The position numbers and the translations under genes were made by a program. Positions 8,563 through 16,867 of a stretch of 64,000 nucleotides of DNA are shown in pieces. Source of the stretch: Streptomyces hawaiiensis. Lineage in GTDB: Bacteria; Actinomycetota; Actinomycetes; Streptomycetales; Streptomycetaceae. The stretch lies in the NCBI RefSeq assembly GCF_004803895.1, contig NZ_CP021978.1:5828001-5892000 (forward strand), read 5' to 3'. Every line of letters starts with the position of its first letter. Position 1 is the first letter of the stretch. The notes beneath the pieces are model-generated. The model was not told the DNA's origin and searched no databases. It saw nothing but the letters and a program-made list of their open reading frames with translations.

Positions 8563-8681
8563 CGCTGTCGGCAGGTCCTCGGACTGACTCCTGTGCATGG
8601 CGGTTCGGGGAACAGACATGCGCAAGCACACCGTTGCGGGACAGTTCCGGATTCACACCGGATTCCCCTGCGGCGACAGCG
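8563..8681 (-). promoter_or_regulatory. Cobalamin (B12) riboswitch in the nrdABS leader
   Basis: Read on the minus strand, the RNA starts with P1 CGCTGTCG (8681-8674) and closes with its complement CGACAGCG (8570-8563). Inside are the conserved blocks GGGAATCCGGTGTGAATCCG and TGTCCCGCAACGGTG, and the B12 box AGTCCGAGGACCTGCC just before the closing arm. About 134 bases of GC-rich, hairpin-forming leader follow before the nrdA GTG and should be the expression platform. A B12 riboswitch ahead of class Ia nrd genes is established in S. coelicolor: B12 represses this enzyme so that class II takes over. Confidence 0.93.
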
Positions 8682-8687
8682 AGCATG

Positions 8688-8734
8688 AGCATACATCTTG
8701 TGCCAGGTTCGGAAGGCACCCCCAGATGTTGTGT
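8688..8734 (-). promoter_or_regulatory. Paired NrdR boxes in the nrdABS promoter
   Basis: Two degenerate 16-base matches to the NrdR box (consensus acaCwAtATaTwgtgt) lie at 8734-8719 (ACACAACATCTGGGGG) and 8703-8688 (GCACAAGATGTATGCT). They start exactly 31 bases apart, the spacing typical for NrdR pairs. Each matches roughly 10-11 of 16 positions by my count. They sit just upstream of the riboswitch, so transcription initiation (NrdR) and elongation or translation (B12) would be controlled in series. Confidence 0.65.
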
Positions 8735-8816
8735 CGGAAACGGCGGCGGGCCGCCGTGATACGTGATCACGACGGCCCGCTGCGGGTGGTGTGTGCCGGG
8801 CTCCGCGCCCCTGAAG

Positions 8817-10445
8817 TCAGTGCGCCGAACCGGCGGTGGCAGGCGGGAGTTCCACCTGGACCCCCGGGTCGCCCGCGTCGGCCGTGTAGTCCTCCGGCTT
8901 GGTCTCGTCGATGCCGTCGGGGGCCTTCAGGGCCCTCAGGACGAAGGTCAGGACCACCGTCACCACCACGTTCAGGACGAACGCCGTGAGGCCGATGTAG
9001 CCGATCTCGCCGATGCCCGGGATCTCCTTCGAGGAGCCGCCGAAATGCTTCTGCGTGGGCGAGGCGACGCCGTACGCGGCGGCCGTGCCGTAGACCATGC
9101 CGACCGCCCAGCCCGCGAGCAGGGCCCAGCGGTGGAACCAGCGGGTGAACAGGCCGCCGACCAGGGCCGGGAAGGTCTGCAGGATCCAGATGCCGCCCAG
9201 CAGCTGGAAGTTGATGGCGACCGTCTTGTCCATGGTGAGGACGAAGGCCAGGGCGCCGACCTTCACCAGCAGGGAGACCAGCTTGGAGACCTTGGTCTCC
9301 TGCGCCGGTGTGGCGTCCGGCTTGATGAAGTCCTTGTAGATGTTGCGGGTGAAGAGGTTCGCGGCCGCGATGGACATGATGGCCGCCGGCACCAGCGCGC
9401 CGATGCCGATCGCCGCGAACGCCACGCCCGCGAACCAGTCCGGGAACATCGTCTCGAACAGCTGCGGAATCGCCAGCTGCCCGTTCTGCACCTTGATCCC
9501 GGCCGCGATCGCCATGAACCCGAGCAGCGCCAGCAGACCCAGCATCAGCGAGTACAGCGGCAGGATCGTGGTGTTGCGGCGGATCACCTCACGGCTCTTC
9601 GAGGACAGCGTCGCCGTGATCGAGTGCGGGTACATGAAGAGGGCCAGGGCGGAGCCCAACGCCAGCGTGGCGTACGTCCACTGCCCCGCCTCGGCCGGTA
9701 CCAGCGCACCGCGCGGCGCACCCGTCGCCGGGTTGGTCTGGCCGTACGCCTCGCTCGCCTTGGCGAAGATGTCGTCGAAGCCGCCCAGCTTGATCGGGAT
9801 GTAGATGATCGCCACCGCGATGACGATGTAGATCAGCGTGTCCTTCACGAACGCGATGAGCGCGGGGGCCCGCAGACCCGACGAGTACGTGTAAGCCGCC
9901 AGCACGCCGAACGCGATCAGCAGCGGCAGGTCCTTGATGAACCAGTTGGTGTCCTCGCCGCCGCCGACGCCCATCACGTCCAGCACGGCCTGGATGCCGA
10001 CCAGCTGGAGCGCGATGTACGGCATCGTCGCCAGGATGCCGGTCACGGCCACCGCCAGCGACAGGCCCTTCGAGCCGAAGCGGCCGCGCACGAAGTCGGA
10101 CGTCGTGACGTACCCGTGCTTGTGGGAGACCGACCACAGGCGGGGGAGGAAGGTGAAGATCAGCGGGTACACCAGGATCGTGTACGGCACCGCGAAGAAG
10201 CCGGCCGCGCCCGCCGCGTAGATCGCCGCCGGCACGGCCACGAAGGTGTACGCGGTGTACAGGTCGCCGCCGAGCAGGAACCAGGTGACCCAGGTGCCGA
10301 ACGAGCGCCCGCCCAGGCCCCATTCGTCCAGGCTCTGCTCGTTGTCGGCCTTGCGCCAGCGCGCGGCCAGGAAGCCCATGACCGTCACGGCCAGGAAGAA
10401 GAAGATGAAGACGCCCAGTGCGACGCCGTTCACGCCGTCCTTCAC
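8817..10445 (-). CDS. mctP: Sodium/solute symporter, monocarboxylate permease (MctP type)
   Basis: A 542-residue inner-membrane protein of the SSS family with about 13 hydrophobic segments. It shows family landmarks such as FLLGGDLYTAYTFVAVPAA near the N-terminus, GYVTTSDFVRGRFGSKGL, and ITATLSSKSREVIRRNT in the middle. It resembles the MctP group that takes up lactate, pyruvate, acetate and similar monocarboxylates with Na+ or H+; substrate assignment is by similarity only. It starts with GTG at 10445, overlapping by GTGA the stop of a DUF3311 gene. This two-gene unit is the usual arrangement for actinobacterial SSS transporters with a small membrane partner. The C-terminal tail is hydrophilic and Pro-rich. 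Confidence 0.85.
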   Translation of the reverse strand: MKDGVNGVALGVFIFFFLAVTVMGFLAARWRKADNEQSLDEWGLGGRSFGTWVTWFLLGGDLYTAYTFVAVPAAIYAAGAAGFFAVPYTILVYPLIFTFLPRLWSVSHKHGYVTTSDFVRGRFGSKGLSLAVAVTGILATMPYIALQLVGIQAVLDVMGVGGGEDTNWFIKDLPLLIAFGVLAAYTYSSGLRAPALIAFVKDTLIYIVIAVAIIYIPIKLGGFDDIFAKASEAYGQTNPATGAPRGALVPAEAGQWTYATLALGSALALFMYPHSITATLSSKSREVIRRNTTILPLYSLMLGLLALLGFMAIAAGIKVQNGQLAIPQLFETMFPDWFAGVAFAAIGIGALVPAAIMSIAAANLFTRNIYKDFIKPDATPAQETKVSKLVSLLVKVGALAFVLTMDKTVAINFQLLGGIWILQTFPALVGGLFTRWFHRWALLAGWAVGMVYGTAAAYGVASPTQKHFGGSSKEIPGIGEIGYIGLTAFVLNVVVTVVLTFVLRALKAPDGIDETKPEDYTADAGDPGVQVELPPATAGSAH

Positions 10446-10708
10446 TGCGACGCACCGCCCTTCGCGGCCGAGCGGGCGCGCTGGTCACGCTGCCACAGCT
10501 TGTAGGCGATCATCGTCAGGACGGTGGAGATGAGCACCCACGCCATCTGATACCAGTAGAAGAACGGGATCCCGATGAAGGCCGGGTCGGTCTTGGCGTA
10601 CGAGCCGACCCACAACATGGCCACGAACGGCGCTATGAGGCAGACGGCGATGACGACGCGCATGGGCGTCACCACCGGCCCTCCGCTGACTTCCGGGGCT
10701 TGCGACAT
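10442..10708 (-). CDS. DUF3311 small membrane protein, symporter partner
   Basis: An 88-residue protein with two hydrophobic spans (about 18-36 and 46-66), separated by the motif FIGIPFFYWYQMAW that marks DUF3311. A basic C-terminal tail (KLWQRDQRARSAAK) should face the cytoplasm. It is encoded directly upstream of, and overlapping, the SSS symporter. Such small partners occur with many SSS permeases (compare YhjB/YidK-type pairs), and are presumed to be subunits or assembly factors. The ATG at 10708 is the only sensible start. The 139 bases between it and the dasR stop contain no further gene. Confidence 0.8.
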   Translation of the reverse strand: MSQAPEVSGGPVVTPMRVVIAVCLIAPFVAMLWVGSYAKTDPAFIGIPFFYWYQMAWVLISTVLTMIAYKLWQRDQRARSAAKGGASQ

Positions 10709-10847
10709 CAGGCGGCTCCGTCCCCTTGCTGATCACCTGTAATGCGCAGGCAATCTAGGTCAGGGCGTGGCGATAGCGGAACCCCTCGTCCGCAATGCGG
10801 TACCCAAATGAAATGGGCCCTCATCAGCCGCCTCAACAGCGGTTCCG

Positions 10848-11612
10848 CTACTCCTGAGGCCGCTTCAGCCGGGCCACGAACTTGTACCGGTCCCCCCGGT
10901 AGACCGACCGCACCCACTCCACCGGCCGGCCGTCCCGGGCCAGGGAGTGCCGGGAGAGCATCAGCATCGGCAGGCCGACGTCCGTGCCGAGCAGGCCGGC
11001 CTCGCGCGGGGTGGCCAGGGACGTCTCGATGGTCTCCTCGGCCTCCGCGAGATGGACGTCGTAGACCTCGGCCAACGCCGTGTAGAGGGACGTGTACTTC
11101 ACCAGCGAGCGCCGCAGCGCCGGGAAGCGCTTCGCGCTCAGATGCGTGGTCTCGATGGCCATCGGCTCGCCGTTGGCCATGCGCAGCCGCTCGATGCGCA
11201 GCACGCGCCCGCCGGGCGTGATGTCGAGCAGCCCGGCCAGGCGGTCGTCGGCGGTGATGTAGCCGATGTCCAGCAGCTGCGAGGTGGGTTCGAGGCCCTG
11301 GGCGCGCATGTCCTCGGTGTACGAGGTCAGTTGCAGCGCCTGCGAGACCTTCGGCTTGGCGACGAAGGTGCCCTTGCCCTGGATGCGTTCCAGCCGGCCT
11401 TCGACGACCAGTTCCTGCAGCGCCTGGCGCACGGTGGTGCGCGAGGTGTCGAACTCCGCCGCCAGCGTGCGCTCGGGCGGGACCGGCGTGCCGGGCGCCT
11501 GCGTCTCCGTCATGTCGAGCAGGTGCTTCTTCAGGCGGTAGTACTTGGGCACGCGTGCGGTACGGACGGGCACCCCGTTCTCGTTCTCCGCACTGCTGAC
11601 GTCGGTGCTCAT
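10848..11612 (-). CDS. dasR: DasR, GntR/HutC-family GlcNAc-responsive regulator
   Basis: A global repressor that links N-acetylglucosamine metabolism to development and antibiotics in streptomycetes. It binds dre sites and is released by glucosamine-6-phosphate or GlcNAc-6-phosphate. The 254-residue protein has an N-terminal winged helix (about 20-90; TSRTTVRQALQELVVEGRLE is the recognition region) and a C-terminal UTRA effector domain. It closely resembles the S. coelicolor sequence as I remember it. The ATG at 11612 is preceded by GGAAGGCGGAGC; an in-frame upstream ATG at 11651 lacks such a site. The gene is divergent from dasA, with dre elements in between for both genes. Confidence 0.95.
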   Translation of the reverse strand: MSTDVSSAENENGVPVRTARVPKYYRLKKHLLDMTETQAPGTPVPPERTLAAEFDTSRTTVRQALQELVVEGRLERIQGKGTFVAKPKVSQALQLTSYTEDMRAQGLEPTSQLLDIGYITADDRLAGLLDITPGGRVLRIERLRMANGEPMAIETTHLSAKRFPALRRSLVKYTSLYTALAEVYDVHLAEAEETIETSLATPREAGLLGTDVGLPMLMLSRHSLARDGRPVEWVRSVYRGDRYKFVARLKRPQE

Positions 11613-11672
11613 GCTCCGCCTTCCCGGCTGGGTCTGCCGACACGATCCCACTTGTATACCGTCGGCGCCGCT

Positions 11673-11710
11673 TTTGGTCTAGTCCACCATTCCCTGTGGT
11701 CTACCCGCAG
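11673..11710. promoter_or_regulatory. dre-like DasR sites in the dasR promoter
   Basis: TTTGGTCTAGTCCACC (11673-11688) matches most of the DasR consensus ACTGGTCTAGACCACT. A second partial site, TGTGGTCTACCCGCAG (11695-11710), follows after 6 bases. They lie 60-100 bases upstream of the dasR start and suggest autoregulation. The remainder of 11613-11924 holds no gene, only these sites and the dasA promoter. Confidence 0.7.
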
Positions 11711-11840
11711 TATGCCGTGTCCACCAGGGTTTTCGCTGGGTTCTTACTTAAAGGTTCCTGCATATGTAGGTCGCATAACAGCTGGTCAGGGCCCTCTCGT
11801 CGCCCTTGACAGGCCTCCTGGGCTGGTCCAAGCTCCCCGT

Positions 11841-11856
11841 ACTGGTCTACACCATT
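11841..11856. promoter_or_regulatory. dre: DasR operator of dasA
   Basis: ACTGGTCTACACCATT is a near-perfect DasR-responsive element, 69 bases before the dasA GTG. As I recall, it is identical to the site shown to bind DasR upstream of S. coelicolor dasA. Confidence 0.9.
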
Positions 11857-11924
11857 GGTCCAGGCCCGGCCCCACGTTCACTGCGGGGAGCCAGGGGGGT
11901 TGTGGGATCCCTGAGGAGGGTGGC

Positions 11925-13205
11925 GTGAAGCGCAAGCTGACAGCCGCGATCGGTATCGCGGGCATGATGGTCTCCATCGCGGCGTGCGGCGGCGAGGGTG
12001 ACGGGGGTTCCGACAAGGGCGCGGACGCCAAGGAGCTGACCGTCTGGCTCACCGTCGACGCCCAGAACAACTGGCCGGAGCTGGTGAAGGCCGCCGACGC
12101 CGCCGTCAAGAAGAAGCACCCCGGCCTCAAGATCGACCACGAGTACTACGGCTGGCCCGACAAGAACGCCAAGCTCGACGCCGTCCTCGCCACGGACAAG
12201 GTCCCCGACGTGGTCGAGATGGGCAACACCGAGATGCTCGGCTACATGGTCAAGGGCGCCTTCGCCCCCCTCGACCAGGCCGATTTCGACAACTCGGACG
12301 CCTGGCTGGACGGCCTGAAGGCCTCGGTCACCTACGACGGCAAGACCTACGGCGTCCCGTACTACGCCGGCGGCCGCGTCGCCAACTGGCGCAAGGACGT
12401 GGCGGCGTCGGCCGGGGTGAAGTCGACGCCGAAGACCTACAAGGAACTGACCGCCGCCCTGGACAAGATCCAGAAGAAGCAGGGCGACAAGTTCAGCGCC
12501 TGGTACCAGCCCACCCGCGACTGGTACGCGGCCATGTCCTTCGTCTACGACGCCGGCGGCGCCATCGCCACCGAGTCGGGCGGTCAGTGGAAGGCCTCCC
12601 TCTCCTCGCCCGAGTCCCTCAAGGGCCTCACCGAGTTCAAGAACGTCGTCGACTCCTACATGCACGGCGACAAGACCAAGGACGAGTCCGACCGCTACAT
12701 CGTCTACGGCCAGGGCAAGTCCGCCATGATCTTCGCCGCCGCCTGGGAGGGCGCGACCGCCGAGGACCCGAAGAACGACAAGACCGGCAAGCTCAAGGGC
12801 AACCTCGAGAACTTCGTGATGCCCGGCCCGTCCGGCAAGAACATGCCCGTCTTCCTGGGCGGCTCCGACCTCGCCGTGCCGGTGAAGTCCGACGCGCAGG
12901 CCCTGGCCGCCGAGTGGATCAACGCGTTCGCCGGCTCCTCCGGGCAGAAGGGCCTGATGGCCAAGGGCAACCTGCCCAACAACAAGACCGATCTCGCCAC
13001 GCTCAAGAACGACCCGAAGACGGCCGTCCCCGCCACCGCGGCCGAGTCCAACTGGTTCGTCCCGATGGCCCCCGGCTGGGGCCAGGTCGAGAAGGCCCAG
13101 ATCCTGCAGACCATGCTGCAGAGCATCGGCACCGGCAAGAAGTCCGTCGAGGCCGCCGCCGAGGAGGCGGACGCCGCGATCGACAAGGTCATCAACACCA
13201 AGTGA
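11925..13205 (+). CDS. dasA: DasA, chitobiose-binding lipoprotein of ABC importer
   Basis: A 426-residue extracellular solute-binding protein (family 1) that captures N,N'-diacetylchitobiose for the DasBC permease. The signal peptide starts KRKLTAAIGIAG and ends in the lipobox SIAAC, with the lipidated Cys at about residue 21, followed by a Gly/Ser/Asp linker. The start is the GTG at 11925, with GGAGGGTGGC just upstream; the open frame runs back to 10947 across dasR and is not used. No ATPase gene is present in the cluster; DasBC is energised by the shared ATPase MsiK encoded elsewhere. A strong hairpin follows the stop. Confidence 0.93.
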   Translation: MKRKLTAAIGIAGMMVSIAACGGEGDGGSDKGADAKELTVWLTVDAQNNWPELVKAADAAVKKKHPGLKIDHEYYGWPDKNAKLDAVLATDKVPDVVEMGNTEMLGYMVKGAFAPLDQADFDNSDAWLDGLKASVTYDGKTYGVPYYAGGRVANWRKDVAASAGVKSTPKTYKELTAALDKIQKKQGDKFSAWYQPTRDWYAAMSFVYDAGGAIATESGGQWKASLSSPESLKGLTEFKNVVDSYMHGDKTKDESDRYIVYGQGKSAMIFAAAWEGATAEDPKNDKTGKLKGNLENFVMPGPSGKNMPVFLGGSDLAVPVKSDAQALAAEWINAFAGSSGQKGLMAKGNLPNNKTDLATLKNDPKTAVPATAAESNWFVPMAPGWGQVEKAQILQTMLQSIGTGKKSVEAAAEEADAAIDKVINTK

Positions 13206-13211
13206 CCTTCG

Positions 13212-13240
13212 GGCGGGGCCCCACCCGGTGGGGCCCCGCC
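13212..13240 (+). terminator. Strong hairpin between dasA and dasB
   Basis: GGCGGGGCCCCACC (13212-13225) and its exact complement GGTGGGGCCCCGCC (13227-13240) form a near-perfect GC stem 7 bases after the dasA stop and 37 before dasB. No U-run follows. It could be a leaky terminator or an RNA stabiliser giving more binding protein than permease mRNA, a common design in ABC operons (inference). Confidence 0.75.
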
Positions 13241-13276
13241 GTCGTCAAGACCTGAGGGACCGCCAAGGAGCGCGCG

Positions 13277-14266
13277 ATGAGTGCCGCAGACACCCACATT
13301 CCTGCCAAAGTGCCGCCACCGCGGCAGGCGCCCCCGCCACCCCCCGAGAACCGGCGGCCCCGCGGGCAGCGCACGCCGGGCGGGGCGGCGGTCCCCTGGC
13401 TGCTGCTCGCACCCTGCCTGCTGATCCTCGCCCTGGTCATGGGCTATCCACTGGCCCGCCTGGTCACTCTGTCCTTCCAGAAGTTCGGGCAGTCCCAGCT
13501 GTGGGGTTTCCAGCCGGCCGAGTCGGTCGGCTTCGACAACTTCGCCAAGGTGCTCGGCGACGGCGAGTTCTGGGCCGTCGTCGTGCGCACGATCGTCTTC
13601 GCGGGCGGCGCCGTCGTCCTCACGATGGTGATCGGCATGGCGCTCGCCCTGCTGCTCCAGCGGGTCTCCGGCTGGGTGAAGATGCTCATCAACATCGTCC
13701 TGGTGGCCAGCTGGGGCATGCCGGTGATCGTGGCGACCACGGTCTTCAAGTGGCTCTTCGACACGGACTACGGCGTCTTCAACGCGCTGCTCAGCAAGCT
13801 GCCCGGCATCGACATGGTCGGCCACAACTGGTTCGCCAGCGGGCCCGAGGGCCTTGCCGTGATCATGCTGCTGGTGGTCTGGGGCGCCGTGCCGTTCGTG
13901 GTCATCACGCTCAGCGCGGGTCTCACCCAGGTCCCGAAGGAGCTGGAGGAGGCGGCCCGCCTGGACGGCGCCGGCTCCTGGGGCGTCTTCCGCTATGTCA
14001 CCCTGCCCGTCCTCAAGCCGATCATCGTGATGCTCACGACCCTGTCGGTCATCTGGGACATGGGCGTCTTCCCCCAGGTGTTCGTCATGCGGGGCGGCCA
14101 TCCCGAGCCGGAGTTCCAGGTCCTCAACACCTACTCCTACGACCGGGCCTTCGTCGTCAACGACTACGCCCAGGGCTCGGCCATCGCGCTGATCACCGTC
14201 CTGCTGCTGCTCGGCGTCGTTGCCGTCTACATGCGGCAGATGCTGAAGATCGGAGAGGTCGAATGA
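13277..14266 (+). CDS. dasB: DasB, sugar ABC transporter permease
   Basis: First membrane subunit of the chitobiose importer (MalF-like), 329 residues. A Pro-rich cytoplasmic N-terminus of about 40 residues is followed by six hydrophobic segments. The EAA loop that contacts the ATPase is EEAARLDGAGSWGVFRYV. It partners with DasC (start overlaps this stop by ATGA) and, by family knowledge, with the MsiK ATPase. The ATG at 13277 has AAGGAGCG a few bases upstream. It lies downstream of the dasA hairpin in the same operon. Confidence 0.92.
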   Translation: MSAADTHIPAKVPPPRQAPPPPPENRRPRGQRTPGGAAVPWLLLAPCLLILALVMGYPLARLVTLSFQKFGQSQLWGFQPAESVGFDNFAKVLGDGEFWAVVVRTIVFAGGAVVLTMVIGMALALLLQRVSGWVKMLINIVLVASWGMPVIVATTVFKWLFDTDYGVFNALLSKLPGIDMVGHNWFASGPEGLAVIMLLVVWGAVPFVVITLSAGLTQVPKELEEAARLDGAGSWGVFRYVTLPVLKPIIVMLTTLSVIWDMGVFPQVFVMRGGHPEPEFQVLNTYSYDRAFVVNDYAQGSAIALITVLLLLGVVAVYMRQMLKIGEVE

Positions 14267-15126
14267 GTGCGCTCATCGGAGCCGCCGCCCGTCAGAAGTC
14301 AGCCGGCCGCCAAAAGTCGCGGCTCGGCTGGAACCTCCTCGGCCTCCTCGTCTTCGTCACCGCCGGCTTCCCGCTCTACTGGATGCTCAACACCGCGTTC
14401 AAGCCCGCCAAGGACGCCATCGACGCGGACCCGAGCCTGCTGCCGACCGGCATCACCTTCGACAACTTCGGCCGGGCGCTGGACATCGCCGACTTCTGGG
14501 GCCCGGTCGGCCGCAGCATGGTGGTGTCGCTGACGGTGGTCGTCATCGGCATGGTGGTCGGGCTGCTGGCCGCGCTCGCCATCTCCCGGTTCGCCTTCCG
14601 CGGCCGCAAGATCGTGATCGTGGGCATCCTCGCGGTCCAGATGGTCCCGCTGGTCGCCATGATCATCCCGGTGTTCCTGCTGCTCAACGACCTGGGCCAG
14701 TACGACCGGCTGACCGGCCTCATCATCACTTACCTGACCTTCATCCTGCCGTTCACGGTGTGGACGCTGAGGGGCTTCATCGTCAACATCCCCAAGGAGC
14801 TGGAGGAGGCGGCCATGGTCGACGGCTGCTCCCGCACCGGCGCCTTCCTCCGGGTCGTCTTCCCGCTCCTGGCTCCCGGCATGGTCGCCACCTCGGTCTA
14901 CGGTTTCATCCAGGCCTGGAACGAGTACCTCTACGCCCTGATGCTGCTCAGTCAGAAGAACCAGACGGCGACCGTGTGGCTCGGCAACTTCACCACCAAG
15001 CACGGCACCGAATACGCCCCGATGATGGCCGGAGCCACGATGATGGCCGTGCCGATCGTCGCCCTCTTCCTCCTCGTCCAGCGCAAGATGGCCGCGGGCC
15101 TGACCGCGGGCGCCGTGAAGGGATGA
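14263..15126 (+). CDS. dasC: DasC, sugar ABC transporter permease
   Basis: Second membrane subunit (MalG-like), 287 residues with six hydrophobic segments. The EAA motif is EEAAMVDGCSRTGAFLRVV and the C-terminus ends FLLVQRKMAAGLTAGAVKG, typical of this family. The ATG at 14263 sits within the dasB stop (ATGA), so translation is coupled. The hexosaminidase gene starts 9 bases after its stop, which suggests co-transcription of import and hydrolysis functions. Confidence 0.92.
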   Translation: MSALIGAAARQKSAGRQKSRLGWNLLGLLVFVTAGFPLYWMLNTAFKPAKDAIDADPSLLPTGITFDNFGRALDIADFWGPVGRSMVVSLTVVVIGMVVGLLAALAISRFAFRGRKIVIVGILAVQMVPLVAMIIPVFLLLNDLGQYDRLTGLIITYLTFILPFTVWTLRGFIVNIPKELEEAAMVDGCSRTGAFLRVVFPLLAPGMVATSVYGFIQAWNEYLYALMLLSQKNQTATVWLGNFTTKHGTEYAPMMAGATMMAVPIVALFLLVQRKMAAGLTAGAVKG

Positions 15127-15135
15127 CCTCACCCG

Positions 15136-16674
15136 ATGACGACACTCGCCAGCGGCACCGACACGCTCACCCGCGACGCCCTGACGGTCCTCCAGCCCGG
15201 CTTCACCGGCACCACCGCCCCCGACTGGCTGCTGCGCCGCCTCGGTGAGGGGCTCGCCTCCGTCGGACTGTTCGGCCGCAACATCGCCTCCCCCGGCCAA
15301 CTGGCCGCCCTGACCGCCCAGCTGCGGGCCGAGCGCGACGACGTCCTCGTCGCCATCGACGAGGAGGGCGGCGACGTGACCCGCCTGGAGGTGCGCACCG
15401 GCTCCTCCTTCCCGGGCAACCACGCCCTCGGCGCGGTCGACGACGTGGAGCTGACCCACCAGGTCGCCCACGAGCTGGGCCGTCGCCTCGCCGCCTGCGG
15501 TGTGAACCTCAACTGGGCGCCGTCCGCCGACGTCAACTCCGACCCCCGCAACCCGGTCATCGGTGTCCGCTCCTTCGGCGCCGACACCGGCCTGGCCGCC
15601 CGGCACACCGCCGCCTATGTGACGGGCCTGCAGTCCGCCGGCGTCGCCGCCTGCACCAAGCACTTCCCGGGCCACGGCGACACGGCCGTCGACTCCCACC
15701 ACGCACTGCCGCGCATCGACGTCTCCGCCGAGGTGCTGGCCGACCGCGAACTGACCCCGTTCCGCGCCGCCATCGCCGCCGGCACCCGGGCCGTCATGAG
15801 CGCCCACATCCTGGTCCCGGCCCTCGACCCCGACCGCCCGGCCACCCTGTCCCGCCGCATCCTCACCGGCCTGCTCCGCGGCGAGCTCGGCTACGACGGC
15901 CTCATCGTCACCGACGGCATGGAGATGCGGGCCATCGCCGGCACCTACGGCATCGAACGCGGCAGCGTCCTCGCCATCGCCGCGGGCGCCGACGCGATCT
16001 GCGTGGGCGGCGGCCTCGCCGACGACGCGACCGTGCTGCGGCTGCGGGACGCCCTGGTCGCGGCCGTGCGCACGGGCGAACTCCCGGAGGATCGCCTCGC
16101 CGAGGCCGCCGACCGGGTACGGGCCCTGGCCCGCTGGGCCGGCACGCACGGCCACCGGGCCGAGGACACCCACGGCACCGAGATCGGCCTGCACGCCGCC
16201 CGCCGCGCCCTGACGGTGACCGCCGCGCCCGGCATCGGCGACCCCGCGACCTTCATGCCCCTCACCGAACCGCCCTACGTCGCCGCCCTCACCCCCGTCG
16301 CCAACATCGCGGTCGGCGACGAGACCCCGTGGGGCCTCGCCGCCGAGCTCATCCACCTCCTGCCGGGCACAGTGACGGGCAGCTTCTCCGCCGGGGACGG
16401 CCCGGAGGAGGAGGCGGGGGAGAGCGCCGGCCGCGCGGCCCTCCAGGCGGCCGGACCGCGGCGCATCGTGGCCGTCGTCCGAGACGAACACCGCCACCCC
16501 TGGATGGCCTCGGCCCTCGGCACCGTGCTTGCGGCCCGGCCCGACACCGTCGTCGTCGAGATGGGCGTCCCCCAGGCCGCCCCGCGCGGCGCCCTGCACA
16601 TCGCCACCCATGGCGCGGCCCGCGTCTGCGGCCGGGCGGCGGCCGAGGTGATCGCCGGGATCACGGGGCTGTGA
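15136..16674 (+). CDS. dasD: Beta-N-acetylhexosaminidase, glycoside hydrolase family 3 (DasD)
   Basis: A 512-residue NagZ-type GH3 enzyme expected to cleave imported chitobiose to GlcNAc inside the cell; no signal peptide is visible. The signature loop CTKHFPGHGDTAVDSH carries the His/Asp acid-base dyad of this subfamily, and IVTDGMEM carries the catalytic Asp nucleophile. IDEEGGDVTRL is the substrate-binding strand. The C-terminal third is a second, less conserved domain. The ATG at 15136 has no clear ribosome site, and coupling to dasC (9-base gap) probably supports initiation. DasD beside dasABC is the S. coelicolor arrangement. A role in cell-wall recycling is the alternative. Confidence 0.88.
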   Translation: MTTLASGTDTLTRDALTVLQPGFTGTTAPDWLLRRLGEGLASVGLFGRNIASPGQLAALTAQLRAERDDVLVAIDEEGGDVTRLEVRTGSSFPGNHALGAVDDVELTHQVAHELGRRLAACGVNLNWAPSADVNSDPRNPVIGVRSFGADTGLAARHTAAYVTGLQSAGVAACTKHFPGHGDTAVDSHHALPRIDVSAEVLADRELTPFRAAIAAGTRAVMSAHILVPALDPDRPATLSRRILTGLLRGELGYDGLIVTDGMEMRAIAGTYGIERGSVLAIAAGADAICVGGGLADDATVLRLRDALVAAVRTGELPEDRLAEAADRVRALARWAGTHGHRAEDTHGTEIGLHAARRALTVTAAPGIGDPATFMPLTEPPYVAALTPVANIAVGDETPWGLAAELIHLLPGTVTGSFSAGDGPEEEAGESAGRAALQAAGPRRIVAVVRDEHRHPWMASALGTVLAARPDTVVVEMGVPQAAPRGALHIATHGAARVCGRAAAEVIAGITGL

Positions 16675-16693
16675 GAGCACGTCCGTCACGGCC

Positions 16694-16867
16694 GGTCCGG
16701 CGTGGTCGTCATGGTGTCCTCCGTGCAGGCCCGGCCGAGGACGCCCCCTTCGCAGCGATGAGTTCCGGCCGGGGGCCGAGTCTCCTTCGGTGACCGCAGC
16801 AGCGGCGTCGTGGGACGCCGTCCGGCACGAGACTCCACGGAGGACACCATGACGACCACGCCGGACC
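16694..16867. repeat. Perfect 32-base inverted repeat flanking 110 bases
   Basis: Bases 16694-16725 are the exact reverse complement of 16836-16867. The right arm contains the ribosome site, the ATG and the first six codons of the DUF899 gene. The left arm therefore carries a mirror copy of that start (MTTTPDR, stopping two codons later) pointing toward dasD. The 110-base spacer should hold the promoter. Perfect arms of this length suggest a recent duplication or an invertible segment. Confidence 0.9.

Noticed and set aside
10947..11924. Extension of DasA upstream through dasR
   Set aside because: The GTG at 11925 is followed by a clean lipoprotein signal peptide, and the upstream frame is antisense to dasR.
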